From positions 2,477,445-2,541,444 of the forward strand of contig NC_092541.1 of NCBI RefSeq assembly GCF_037038585.1: 64,000 nucleotides of DNA, in the 5' to 3' direction. The notes beneath the pieces were generated by a model. That model was given only the letters and a program-made list of their open reading frames with translations, ran no database searches and was not told the DNA's origin. Below, piece after piece: positions 13,101-25,100 of the stretch. The translations under genes and the position numbers were made by a program. Position 1 is the first letter of the stretch. Every line of letters starts with the position of its first letter. This DNA is from Patagioenas fasciata. Taxonomy: Eukaryota > Chordata > Aves > Columbiformes > Columbidae.

Positions 13101-16100
13101 GTGACGGCAGCACCTGTAGCTCCTTCTCCTGGGTATTTACAGGAGGGTGCTGCCTGGTTTCTGGTTTGCAGTGATGATTGAGGCATCAGCTCCCACCCTC
13201 TTTGCAAGAAAGGGCTTTTTTGGAGCTGGAGGCATCACTGTTGCTATTGGAAGGACCTGGATCTTGCAAGGTTTGGGGTTTTTCTTGCTGGGAATGGGAG
13301 GGAAAAGCTTTCAAAGGAGAATAGGAGGAAGACTCTGGTTTAGGGGGAGAGGAAGGTGCCTGATCAGGCTGTGGGAACACAGCTGGTTTAGAAAAGCTGT
13401 AAGAGGGGGAACGTGGTGGAATCTGTTGAGCAGCAACCCCTGCTGGGTCTGTCATCATAATAGATTTTATTTCTCTGGCATCTGTTGGCCTCTAACGGGC
13501 TGGATGTTCGCGTTGCCAGAGATGGTTCCTGCGTCTCAGCAAAGATCTCGGTGTTTCTCTTTTGGGGAGGGCTGAGACGTGAACCAGAGCCCTGTCAATC
13601 AGCTCTAAGCAGCAGCAGCACCCGTCAGCCCTGATCCAGGTGATCAGGAAACCGCCTGCCTCCAGAAACACCTCAATTTCTTCCAACATTTAAGCTCCAT
13701 AGCGCATCCTGTAGTGATTCCCCGGGGCTGGGAGCACAGACACCCCGCAGCATCCCTGGGGTCCCCATTTCCTTCTGCTTCAGGCTAATTTCTCTAGCAC
13801 CTTGGTGACCTCCTGCTCTGGAGCAAGTGGGTTTTTCTGTGCTGGGAGGTTTCACCACCGGTGTTCACAGGGAGGGCTGTGGGTCCTGCTGCTGCAGCGT
13901 TTTGGGAGAAAGGAGCATAACGATGATGCTTTGTTGGGATTTGAGTCATTGAATGGGTCGAGCAGCACCTGGAGGTGTTAGAACCAGCACAAGGAAGGCA
14001 GATGGGAACAGAGGGGGAAGTAACGGGTAGGATTTGTGGCATTTGTCTGGTTTCTGGGATCTTTTCAAGGCCAGAAAAGACCCTTCTGATCACCCAGTTT
14101 GGCCCCAGACGCACCCTGACCATCGCTTCTGGCCAAGCGGGCGTTGATCTCTTGAGATGCTCTGAGGTTCAAGGGTGGGAGATGACGGAGCGGCCCCCCC
14201 AGCCCCATTCAGCACATTCACCTTCCCTCCTGTCTGCCTTCCCCATGCCTCAGCATCCAGCCATCAGATCTTGTTCTTGCCTTTGTCTGAACAAGATTAA
14301 AGAGCCCCCGCTCTCACGAGCTGCATCCTCGCCGAGGTGAACGTATAGACAGCTATAAGGTCACCCTGCAGCTGTGTAACGATGCCACTTAATGAGCTTG
14401 TCTCCCACGGAAAAAAAAGGTGGTTTTGACCTTTTCTAAAAGGTTGCTGGCACCTGCTTAGGCTGACAGACCCACGGAAATCAGCTCCGCTCTTTTATCC
14501 CATCGCGGGTTCCGGCAGCGCCGCGGCTCAGGGTAACCCCGGAGGCAACCGGGGAGGCTTTTGAGGTGTCTCAACAACGTGGAGCTTTGGCTTTTGTTTC
14601 CTGAGGCTTGTTGCAAGTCAACAGGATGAGACAGGGACTCGTTAGGTGGAGCTGAGCCCTGGGATGGAGCGGGGTGAAGCAAAGGAACATCAGTCCCCAT
14701 CTGTCCCCATCAGTCCCCATCCCCTGCCCCGTGCTTCCCAGTCACCTCTCCCCAAGCTGGGACACTAAACCAACCCGTGTTGTCTAAATAGTTCTTCCCT
14801 GTCAAGCAACCCAGGGAGGAATAATTCACAGAGTCTACAGCTTTTTAATATCTCTGTGCTTCAAGCCAATTTTCAGTACAGTCATTTGGCTTTTAATTAA
14901 AATTATTGCTTCTTCCTCCACATGCATCTTCTTCCCCCCCTTTTAAGACCAGCAAACTGGTTCCTCCTCACCAGTGCTCCTGAGCTTCCCAACCACAGCT
15001 CCAGCAGCCGGGGATGTTCTTGCATCTGCTTTCCTACCTGCTTTATTAAAAAGAAAGCAAAATGCAATAGAAGCAGATGCACCAACGCCCCTCACTGGTG
15101 TAAATCCCAGCTGGTCATACGAGGTTTTGTGGGGGCCTTTTTTCTGTTGCAAAGAGTTCATTCTGCTCCGGCTGCACCGTAAAACGGGTCCTGTTGTTGT
15201 CACATCGCTGTCGCTGCTTTGCTATATCTTATTTTTCAAGCTCTGTCACTGACAACAGTGCTGTCGAATTCAGATATGTGCCCATATCGGAGCCCAATCC
15301 TGCAGCAGTTCATATGGTTAAACCAGTCATCTGAGAAAATATCAACTTTTTTTAAAGTTCTTTATGTATTTTGAGCAATTTCAGCATTCTTTTGAGACAG
15401 GTGAAGGTGTGGCCACTATTTGAGGAATTTCAATCTGAATATTTAAGGCCCGTCAGCTGTTTCACAGGGTGTGAATTTCAGGGTTGTCCTATGCAGGGAT
15501 GGGAGTTGGATTCAATGCCCTTTGCGGGTCCCCTGGGTGATGGAGCAGCACCGGTGCCATGGGGGGGTCCCTGGGCAGCACGGAGCGATCCCCAAAACAG
15601 AGCTGGGAGCGGGTGGGAGAGGATGTGACACCCCCGGGCTCCCCGCGGGGCGTCTGCAGCTCCGCGCTGACAGGCTGACGAGCTCCAGACTTGTCAGCGC
15701 TGCTGATGTACCTATAATTACCGTCTGATGTGCCAGAATTAGACCGGGAGCTGAGCAGTTTGATGCAGACGTGAGTGTCCTTGACTGCCAGCGGGAGGTT
15801 CCACAAGCACAGGGTTGCAGGCAGAGCAGACCCCAAACTGCCCCCCCAGGGCTCGGCTGTGTGTGGCCGCTCACATCCCCACCCAGAGAGCAGATTTTGG
15901 GTGGGATGGGTGCAGGTTGGGGTGCAGGATGGCTTGAGGCTGCTGCTGGGGAGCGGGCTGTTGTGTTCAACTGGTTGTTCTGTTGGGTGGATCACGAAGC
16001 CCCCATCCCCATCGTGATGGAGCTGAGTCTCAGCCCCTTGTTCAGAGCCACATAAAGCCCCGGGATGGCCACACACCCTGTAGCATCCCTTGGCTTGAGG

Positions 16101-19100
16101 TGTTTCCATCATCCACCCTCAGCTCCTGCATCCCTGGGCTGCACAGGAGGGACAAATTTTTGGCCCTGAGGGTGGTGAGAGCCTGGCCCAGGTACCCGGA
16201 GAGGTGGTGGATGAAGCATCCCTGGAGACATCCCAGGCCAGGCTGGACGGGGCTCTGAGCACCCTGAGCTGGTGAAGATGTCCCTGCTCATGGAAGGGGG
16301 CCACTGGATGAGTTTAAAGGTCCCTCCAACCCAAACCATTCTCTGATCCCTCACCCGTTTCTCACCATGGTTCGATTTCTCGCTCCCGTGCGTGGCTCTG
16401 CCCGGCTGTCACCAGCCGCGCTCGGTGGCAGTGACAGGGACCCCCAGCCTGTGCCAAGGCACTAAAGCCTTTATCGGCGTCCAGGGCCTGTAATTCACAG
16501 CACAAGAACCAATAAATGGGAATGATTCAGAATCATTTAGCAGCTTCTGCTCAGGAAGAGAGAGACCAGGACCTCAATTAAGCTATTTGTAAATTGTTAA
16601 TTTAAGCATTTCACTCAGATGCCTTAAATTGTTCCCTCCTGCAGTTTACAAACGGGTAAAGAGCACAGAAATATAAATGGAGCGGTGGGGAAATGCCATT
16701 TAGTTACTGTTTTCGGCAGTGGTAATAGCACTGTAGCTAACAGCGCCTTGATTTAAATCAGAGTAAGCCAGGACCTTCTTTAAAGGAAGAGCAGTGGTCC
16801 CCAGGTGCTGGGGACCCAGTGCGGGGGTGTCAAGGGTCTGGTGCTGCCACGGGATGGGGAGCTGCAAAACCACTTGGGCAGCCCAGGAGCGCTGAGCCCC
16901 CATAGCAGGGATGCTTGCTTCTGCTCTTTGTTTATTCTATAGTAGTTGTTAAAAAACCCTATGTTTTTCCTTTGGGTTTAAGCCAGGCGACTCCTTCCCC
17001 TCTGGTGTTCTTGTCCTGGGAAGGTTTAGCTGATCCCGGTGGGTACAGGTGGGGATGCAACCCCCCTGATTTACCCATCCTGCAGATTTGCTCCACCGGT
17101 GCTCAAGACACAAGATGCAAATGGTTTGGCAGCAGCATCCCTTGTCGATGTCAAAAGGTTGTAGGAGTCCTGAGCCTCATTTGTGACACTCGGGACATCT
17201 GTGACCCCCCCAAATCCCAGTGGTGCCCTTGCTGAGCCTTTCTCTCCGCAGAGCTAAAATTAAAAGCTCCTTCCAGAGACCTGGACTTGCATCAGCTGCA
17301 GCTGGGCCTGGCGTCTGTTCCTTCGGATCTCATGTTTCGGGGTGGAGGTTATTTTAGTGCAGAACAGGGCACACCGCCTGTACCCCCCCCCAGCCTGGGA
17401 TGGGGTGATGCTCAGCTCCAAATCCCATTGTGAGGAGTGGGATTTGCTGCATCTGCGCTCGGCAAGCGAGCAAAAGGCAGGAGGGTGCTGGGGACCGGCG
17501 GGCGCGGGAGGGCTGGGTGCTGTGCCAGGGTGCCAGCTGGGTGACGCAGGTGCCAGCCTGGGGACCGCGCTTGTGCCGTCCGGGGAACAAATTCTCGCTT
17601 GCCGCTTCTCCAGGTGGGTTCTGGCTCCTTCACCAGCTGGGGACCAAAATCCCCAGCCCTGTGGGAACAGCTTGAGCTGAGCCCCGATGCACCGGTCGCC
17701 GTGGGAGGCTGGCGGGGACGTGTGACAGGGACCTCCCGGTGCCAAATCTTCCCCTCGGCTCCACCTGCCACCGCTTGGCAGCTCACGGTTGGGATCTGCG
17801 CAGGGTCCTGCCGGCGCTGCCAGCCTGGGCAGATGTTCCTGCAGCCTCGGCAGCCACGTGGCCGCGGTTTCTCTCCAGATCCATTCCCCTGGCTTCGCCG
17901 AGGAGGCTGAGCCATCTTCAAATCTGCCTTGACACCTTCGGCTTCTTGCTGGGGGTTTGAAGAGTTTTTTATTACTTGAGAATTTATCAGCCATCACTTG
18001 GCTGGGTTTAATAAGAAATTACGCTCTCTGGTCCTTCAACTGTGAAGTGCATTTACCCGTGTGGTGTCAAAAGGTCTCCAATGGATTTTTTTTTATGCTT
18101 AATCTGGTTTCCTCCCCGTTGCTGATAGTAGCAGGTATGATATGTCTGTGGGTACGGTGCAATCTGAAATGGGAAAGGCCTTTCTGTCCACCCAGCTTGA
18201 AGCTGCCAGCATCCATCCCACGGGTGATGCTGGGGCGTCCATCCTGCAGGTGATGCTGGGCGTCCATCCCACAGCTGATGCTGGGCATCCATCCCGCGGG
18301 TGATGCTGGGGCGTCCATCCCGCGGGTGATGCTGGGGCGTCCATCCCGCGGGTGATGCTGGGGCGTCCATCCCGCGGGTGATGCTGGGGCGTCCATCCCG
18401 CAGGTGATGCTGGGCGTCCATCCCGCAGGTGATGCTGAGCATCCATCCCACGGGTGATGCTGGGCGTCCATCCCACGGGTGATGCTGAGCATCCATCCCA
18501 CGGGTGATGCTGGGCGTCCATCCCGCGGGTGATGCTGAGCGTCCATCCCACGGGTGATGCTGGGGCGTCCATCCCACGGGTGATGCTGAGCATCCATCCC
18601 GCAGGTGATGCTGGGCCGTCCATCCCGCAGGTGATGCTGAGCGTCCATCCCACGGGTGATGCTGGGCGTCCATCCCGCGGGTGATGCTGGGGCATCCATC
18701 CCGCACGTGATGCTGAGCATCCATCCCACAGCTGATGCTGGGGCGTCCATCCCGCGGCTGATGCTGGGGCGTCCATCCTGCGGGTGATGCTGAGCATCCA
18801 TCCCACGGGTGATGCTGAGCATCAGTCCACATGCAGGTCAAACTGCAAGACTTTCAGTGTCGATTCACTCCTGATCACTCCATCCCCGATCTCGTGCGCT
18901 TGGAATGAGGGACAATAGACCGCTGTGTGCGGCGTGTCAGGGCACCACATGGTGAATGTTGCTGTATAGACTGCGTGTGCTGAGCGCGGCTGGGAGCGGA
19001 CACAAAGCCGCCGGCTGTCCCGACGCGGGGGGAGGCGGCTCTGTCCCCCTCATGACTGTCTTACTGTTGGCTTTGCAAGTGGGGCAGAGCAGGGCAGCTT

Positions 19101-22100
19101 TGTGCTCGGGGCTGTGCATGGGCATTGTGAGCAGAACTGTGCTTCTGAAGAGCTTGTAGATTAAATAGGAGCAAGGAGAGGCAGCGGAGAGGAGGAGCTG
19201 GGTGATGCAGTGACCCTGGGCTGGCACCAGTGACCGTAGAGGGGACACAAGTGTCCTTGTCCCCCGCGGGCCGGTGACGTGCTGGCGCTGGCTGGAAGCG
19301 GCTCCTTGGGTAGTTGCTGAGAGCAAAACCATGTTTGCGGTCGCAGGTGTAAATGCAGAATTTCTTACCCCGAGGCGTGAGCTGCTTTTTCCAGCCTTTC
19401 CTTGGGAATTGCCTCATCGACATGCACTGCTCTGCCCAGGCGAGCCTGGCCCCGGTGACAACAAAGTGTCACCTGGTGATGGGCGTTTTGTGCACGAGTG
19501 GCTCTTGGCACCTCACTGCCATGGCAGAGTGCGCGATGGATCCGGCGCCTGTGCCAGCCGTGACTCACGGCTGCGGCTGCTCCAGCGCCTGGAAGGGCTC
19601 CAGCCGGGGGCTCAGCGCTCCCAAATTTCTCCCTTCTTGCCCTGTGCTCCTGCTGCCCCCGCCTCCATCTGTGCCTCAGTTTCCCCATCTGTAAAATGGA
19701 GATAAAGCTGACGTGTGTGTTTTTGGTGTGAGGTTTCACAGGAGCATGGGGAAGGCTCTAGGAGTGGTGCCAGTAGCCTGTGGCACATGTGTAGCCCATG
19801 GCACACCAGTAGCCCGCAGCACGCTGATAACCCATGGCACACTGTTGATACACTGGTGATACACTGGTAGCCTTTGGCACACTGATAACCAGTGGTACAC
19901 CAGTAGCCTGTGGCACTCCAGTAGCCCATGGCACACTGACAACCCATGGCACTCCAATAACCAGTGGCACATCGGTAGCCCATGGCACTCCGGTAGCCCA
20001 TGGCACGCTGATAACCCATGGCACTCCAATAACCAGTGGCACATCAGTAGCCCATGGCACTCTGATAGCCCATGGCACTCCAATAACCAGTGGCACATCG
20101 GTAGCCCATGGCACTCCGGTAGCCCATGGCACGCTGATAACCCATGGCACGCTGATAACCCATGACACTCCAATAACCAGTGGCACATCAGTAGCCCATG
20201 GCACACTGACAACCCATGGCACTCCAATAACCAGTGGCACATCGGTAGCCCGTGGCACTCCAGTAGCCCACGGCACATCGCCGATAGCCTCTTGCTTTGG
20301 CAGGGCAGGGGCAGCCGGCGACGTGCCGGCGCTGCCGCTGTGCACCGGCTCCTGGCTCCCAGCCCATGTGATGTGTTTTGAGGGGGCACGCTGACATTTC
20401 AAGAGGAAGGGAATAAAGAGAAAAAATAATACCCAGAGACCCACGGGGAGCTCGGAAACGCCTGAGCCAGAAAAGAGAGCAAGAGAGACAGACGCCCGCA
20501 CGGAGCGGAGGAATAAAACCCGGCAGGGGGGGAAAAGTTGCCGGGGTTGGGGAAGGATGTGAGTGAAAGCGCTGGCGTGGAGCCGGGAGGATGCGATGGC
20601 CGCTGGCAGAGAAACGGGGACAGCGACTGGCGGCCATGGAGACAACCCCACCGCGCGCCCCTCTCTAGCTCGGGGACAGCAGCGGGGACCAGCGGGTGAC
20701 AGGGACCGGGTGGCATCAGATCGTGGGCTCCGCTCCCCGGTGCGCAGGATTCGGATGTGAGGCGACGGCGGCCGTGCGGTTGAGCACCGGCTTCCCCGAG
20801 GTCAGCGCCGCGTGATAAGGTCGGTAACAACCCACCTCGCCGCTCCCTTTCGCTGCAAACGTGCTTAATAACGAACCGGTTCTGTATTTAATTAACATAA
20901 ACAGCCAACGCAACTCGAAACGTCTCCTTAGATTTAACTTGACAGAGACGCCGTGTTGCTTTAAACGCCAAGCGATTAGTAAAACCATATTTAATTTGGT
21001 TCCGACATATGCCATCAGCCGCGTGTGTTTGTCACGCAGATTTTGGGGAGCCGTGCTCCGAGCCGCCTCCTGGTCCCTCGAGCCTGCCTGGGTGCCACCA
21101 TGCTGCCTCGCTGGGCACAGCATCCCCTCGGCGCGTCCCCAAGAGCCGTGCCGAGACCCGCCGAGCACGGGGACTACCGGCTGCATCCCTTGCTGCTGGG
21201 TATGGATTTGGGGGCGGACACGGAGGGGAACAACGGGTGATGCTGGCCCCTTGGGGACGGTGCCAGCCCCAGGCTCTGCCCCGGGGGGCGATGGTGCGGG
21301 TAGGGCTGGATGCCCAGCGCGGGTGGGAGGATGCGGGCAGGGCTGCAGGCAGCTGCTGCTGCCCTCCTTTTGCTTGAATAACCTCCCTGCCTGCGCAGCT
21401 GCTGATGGACGGGGGGGTTGCTGTGGGCTGGGGGGTCAGAGGGGCAGGAGGCAGCATCAGGGCTTGTTTGGCGCTGGTAGGAACCAGAGGGGTGGCATCC
21501 AGTGCGGTGACCTTGTCCTGGTGCCACCCGCAGCAGGACATGGGGATCAGAGGTGGGATGTGTTGGGGGATGTGATGGGTTGGGTACCTGGGTGTCCCCA
21601 TGGGTGGGTGGGGGGGGTGACACATCCCTGTGCCATGGTGCTGGTGTCTCTGATCAGACTGACAGCAAAGCTTGGGTGGATCTTAGCCCATGTTTTCAAA
21701 TTGTGTGTTTTCCTGTGTCTGAGACATGGATTTGAGCTCTTTTTTTCCAGCGTTTTTGATTTTTAACTAGCTGTGACTAACCAGGCTGGCAGAGCAGGCG
21801 GTGACCAGCCTCCTACGTCCTACCTGCGCGCTCCTAAATAGGCTCTATTCTCCGCACCCCATTTGGAGCGTTCCCGAGCCCTTCTGTAACACCAAAATCC
21901 TCTTCCAGCCTCTCCCCCGCGGCTGCCGGGGCGCAGCATCACCCCATCTCATCAAACAGGCCGTATCCCCCAGCTTCCTGCCTGGAGGCTGTGGGATGCT
22001 GGGGGAGCTCTGGGCTGTGTGTCTGAGCGCGTTGTGGTGGTGGCAGCGGGAGCCAAGTCTTCGAAAGAGTTTGTTCCCCATGTGCCAAGGCAGAGACGGG

Positions 22101-25100
22101 CCAAGTGTTGTGCTGGGCTGAGCGATCGCCGCGATCCCATCGCATCGTGCAGGGAAAACCCCCTCTCCTGGGTGCTTCCCCATGGAGCCGGACTCTTTGG
22201 TAGCTCCACCCAGCTCTGACCCCAAGCTGCAGGGCAAAGGCTGGAAAAACCATAGGTTTGGCTTAAATTCTTCCCTTAGTGACTCTTTTGCAAGGAGGGG
22301 CGTTTCATCCCTTGGCTCTTCCATGTGCTCTCAGATGCGTTTGCTCTTGCCGAGGTGCGGTGCGCGGTCAAAGCTCCCATCAGGCGAGCGAGCGGTTAGC
22401 GTGACTGCGTTAATGGCAGGAGATGAGAGGCAGTGATTAGCTTGCTGGAAAAATTGCACCGAGTGCATGGAGCGGAAGGGCAGCGCTGGTGCATCGCTGC
22501 GTGCTGGGCAGGAGCATCGCCCGCTGCGCCCACCCGCTTCTCCCCGCACAGGAGCTTTATCTCGCGTCCTTTTGCCTTCCTTTCCAGCAACTTGTTGCCT
22601 TTTGTCTCTGGTTTTGATGGCAAGCTCTCTGAAGTGGAGCTTGCCGGTGTTTCCAAGATGGTGCAGTGATGCTCATGCTGCTGGCGCACGTCCCCCGTGG
22701 ATGTGTGTCCCTCGTTGCTGTCCCCAAGAGCAGGACACAGCTGCAAATGGCCTGGTGCCTGGCTCTTGACGCTGCCCATCCTCCCATGCAGCCCCTTTCC
22801 CCACCTCCCTCCCTGCACTCTGAGCTGAGAGGAACCATCGATTTGGTGTCTTGAGGGGCAGTTTATCGCTTTCCTGATGCCTGATAGATGGGAATTGATT
22901 TCCTGAGCAATTTGCTGGAGCAGCTCAAGGCAGGAACGCCCAGGACCCGGTTTTGCAGGAGCCAGGGGGTCAGCTGCATCCCTGGGGCTGTTCCTGGATT
23001 GTGGGACTGGTCTGTACTGGGAATCCTCCAGGAAGACCCAGAGGGCAGTGGGGTTCTTGGAGCAGCAGGCATCCACCTGCCCGCACGCTGGGGCAGACCT
23101 TTTCCTCCTCCAGCCCCGTGCCTCAGTTTCCCCCTCAGTTTCCTCAGGGCCAAGGGGGATCCCCAGGCTGGCGCCACCAGGATTAATCCCACCCCAGTTG
23201 CCAGGCTGTGCCGCCTCGAATTGCCACTGCTGTGTGGGTGTGAGACAAGCCCACAATGTGGCTTGTGTTTGTGCTGCGAGGAGCCTGGGCCCTGCCATCC
23301 TCTCCTTTTATTTCTATCCGGCATCCCCGAGCTGCTGGCATCTCCCCAGCCGAGGATGCAGTCCCTTGCCAGGGGCTCCCTTCTCCTCCGGTCCCCAGCC
23401 GGGAAGGCTCTGCCCCGGGCAGGGATGCTCTCCATGCAGAGGGCACTGCTGACTTCAGCCTCATGCCGAGGGTCAGAGAGGAAGCTGATGGTGAGGGAAG
23501 CTTTGTCCCATCTGTCCCAGCTGTGAGCCATCCTTCCCTCCATCCCTCCTGTTTTCCCTTTCCAGTGTTGATGCTTCACCCCGCCAGCGTGTCCGGGACA
23601 GGTGGGGACAAACCCTCCCTCGGTCGCTGCCCTTACCACAGGGTGATGGGGACATTCCATGTGTCCATAGGACATGAACTTGCCTCGTGTTTCCATGTGC
23701 GTGGGTGTGATAACACCCAGCAAGGTGGGAAGTAGCTGCCGCTTTTTACAGGGCTGGCCAGATGGGATTTCTCCTTCGGTTTGGGTTTTGACAGTGACAT
23801 GGGGAATTTATCCGGCTGGTTCTCTGCTTCCAAAGCCAAGGAGCTGCTTGTCAGGGCAGCGTTGTGGAGAGATGCCAGCTGGAGCCCCTTGAGCTCTGGG
23901 AGCAACCGGTGCAACCAATGCACTGGTGCTCAGTTCGGTGCTGGGGTCAGTTTTGGGCCACTCATGCCAAGAAAGCACCTTGAGGTGCTGGAGTGAGTTG
24001 AGAGAAGGGAAGGGGCTGGAGCACAAGTGTGATGGGAGCGGCTGAGGGACCTGGGGGGTTCAGCGAGGAAACGACCTCAAGTTGTGCTGGGGAGGTTGAG
24101 GTTGGATGTGGGGAACAATTTCTTCCCCAAAGGGCTGTGGGGCACTGAACAGGCTGCCCAGGGCAGTGCTGGAGTCACCATCCCTGGAGGGTTGGACAGA
24201 CGGACATGAGGTTCTCAGGACATGGGGCAGTGCTGGGGCTGGGGGAACAGTTGGACTCGATGAGCTTGAAGGGCTTTTCCAACCAAAATGATTCTGTGAT
24301 TGCACAGCTTTGGGCTGGATCTCCCTCCTTGCACAGCTCCAGGGCACGCAGAGGCTGGGGACAGACAGGGCCAGCTCTGCAGGGTGACATCCGGACTGTC
24401 ACCTCCTGTGGGCACCGTGCCCCTGCCCGCCTCCGAGGAGCGGAGGGAGCCGTGGTGCCGGGGGGTCTGCACGAACCCGCTGGGGAAGTTCCCGATGAAA
24501 CGCTTGGCGGGTGGTGTTTTATTTTCCTTGGTTCCGCTTGAATTTGGGAGTGAAAGGCACGGTAGGGAGCCTGCTGCTGAGCTGGGGCTGCCGGGAGGGA
24601 CCCTCGGGGATGGGGCAGGAGATGGGGGAGTTGCATCCCCCCTGTCCTGGGGGGCTTTGTGCTGGGATGGGTGTTACTGGTCCCTCCAGGGGGCTTTTCC
24701 CAGTGCTGGTTGTCCCTAAACCGGGAGGAAGAGGATGAGGAAGAGCCTGTCCCGCTCCTGGTATCCCCAGGAGATGGGGCACCCGCAGCCCAGGGGCTCA
24801 GTGTGGAACAAGGCTGCATTTCTCTGCAGATTGATCTTAACCGAACAAAAATCGGGCTGCAGCAGCCGCAGCCTTCGGGAGGAAGGCGAGCGCATCCCTC
24901 TCTTCCCACCACTTTAATGGCCGGGTGCGCGGGAGCCGCGTCGCTCCGAGGGGCTTCTATTCTTTCGCCTCCCTTTCTCCCCAAATGCACTCTCGCCTTC
25001 CCCTCCCCTCGCCCCCTTTTTGTACAATCGCTTTCTAGGGCTATTTTTCATGCTCTGCTAACCGCCGTTTGCTTTCCCGGCCTCGCTGCCTCATGAAGAT

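Noticed and set aside
14010-14110. Possible old LINE fragment around AAGGCCAGAAAAGACCCTTC
   Set aside because: It faintly resembles old amniote repeat wording, but the match is too short and diverged for me to support.
18053-18841. Three minus-strand frames of 235-262 codons
   Set aside because: The 25-26-bp minisatellite explains them.
20500-20760. CpG-rich stretch as another promoter of SRCIN1
   Set aside because: CpG density is moderate, there is no clear donor in the right phase, and a minisatellite adjoins it. The evidence is too weak to call.
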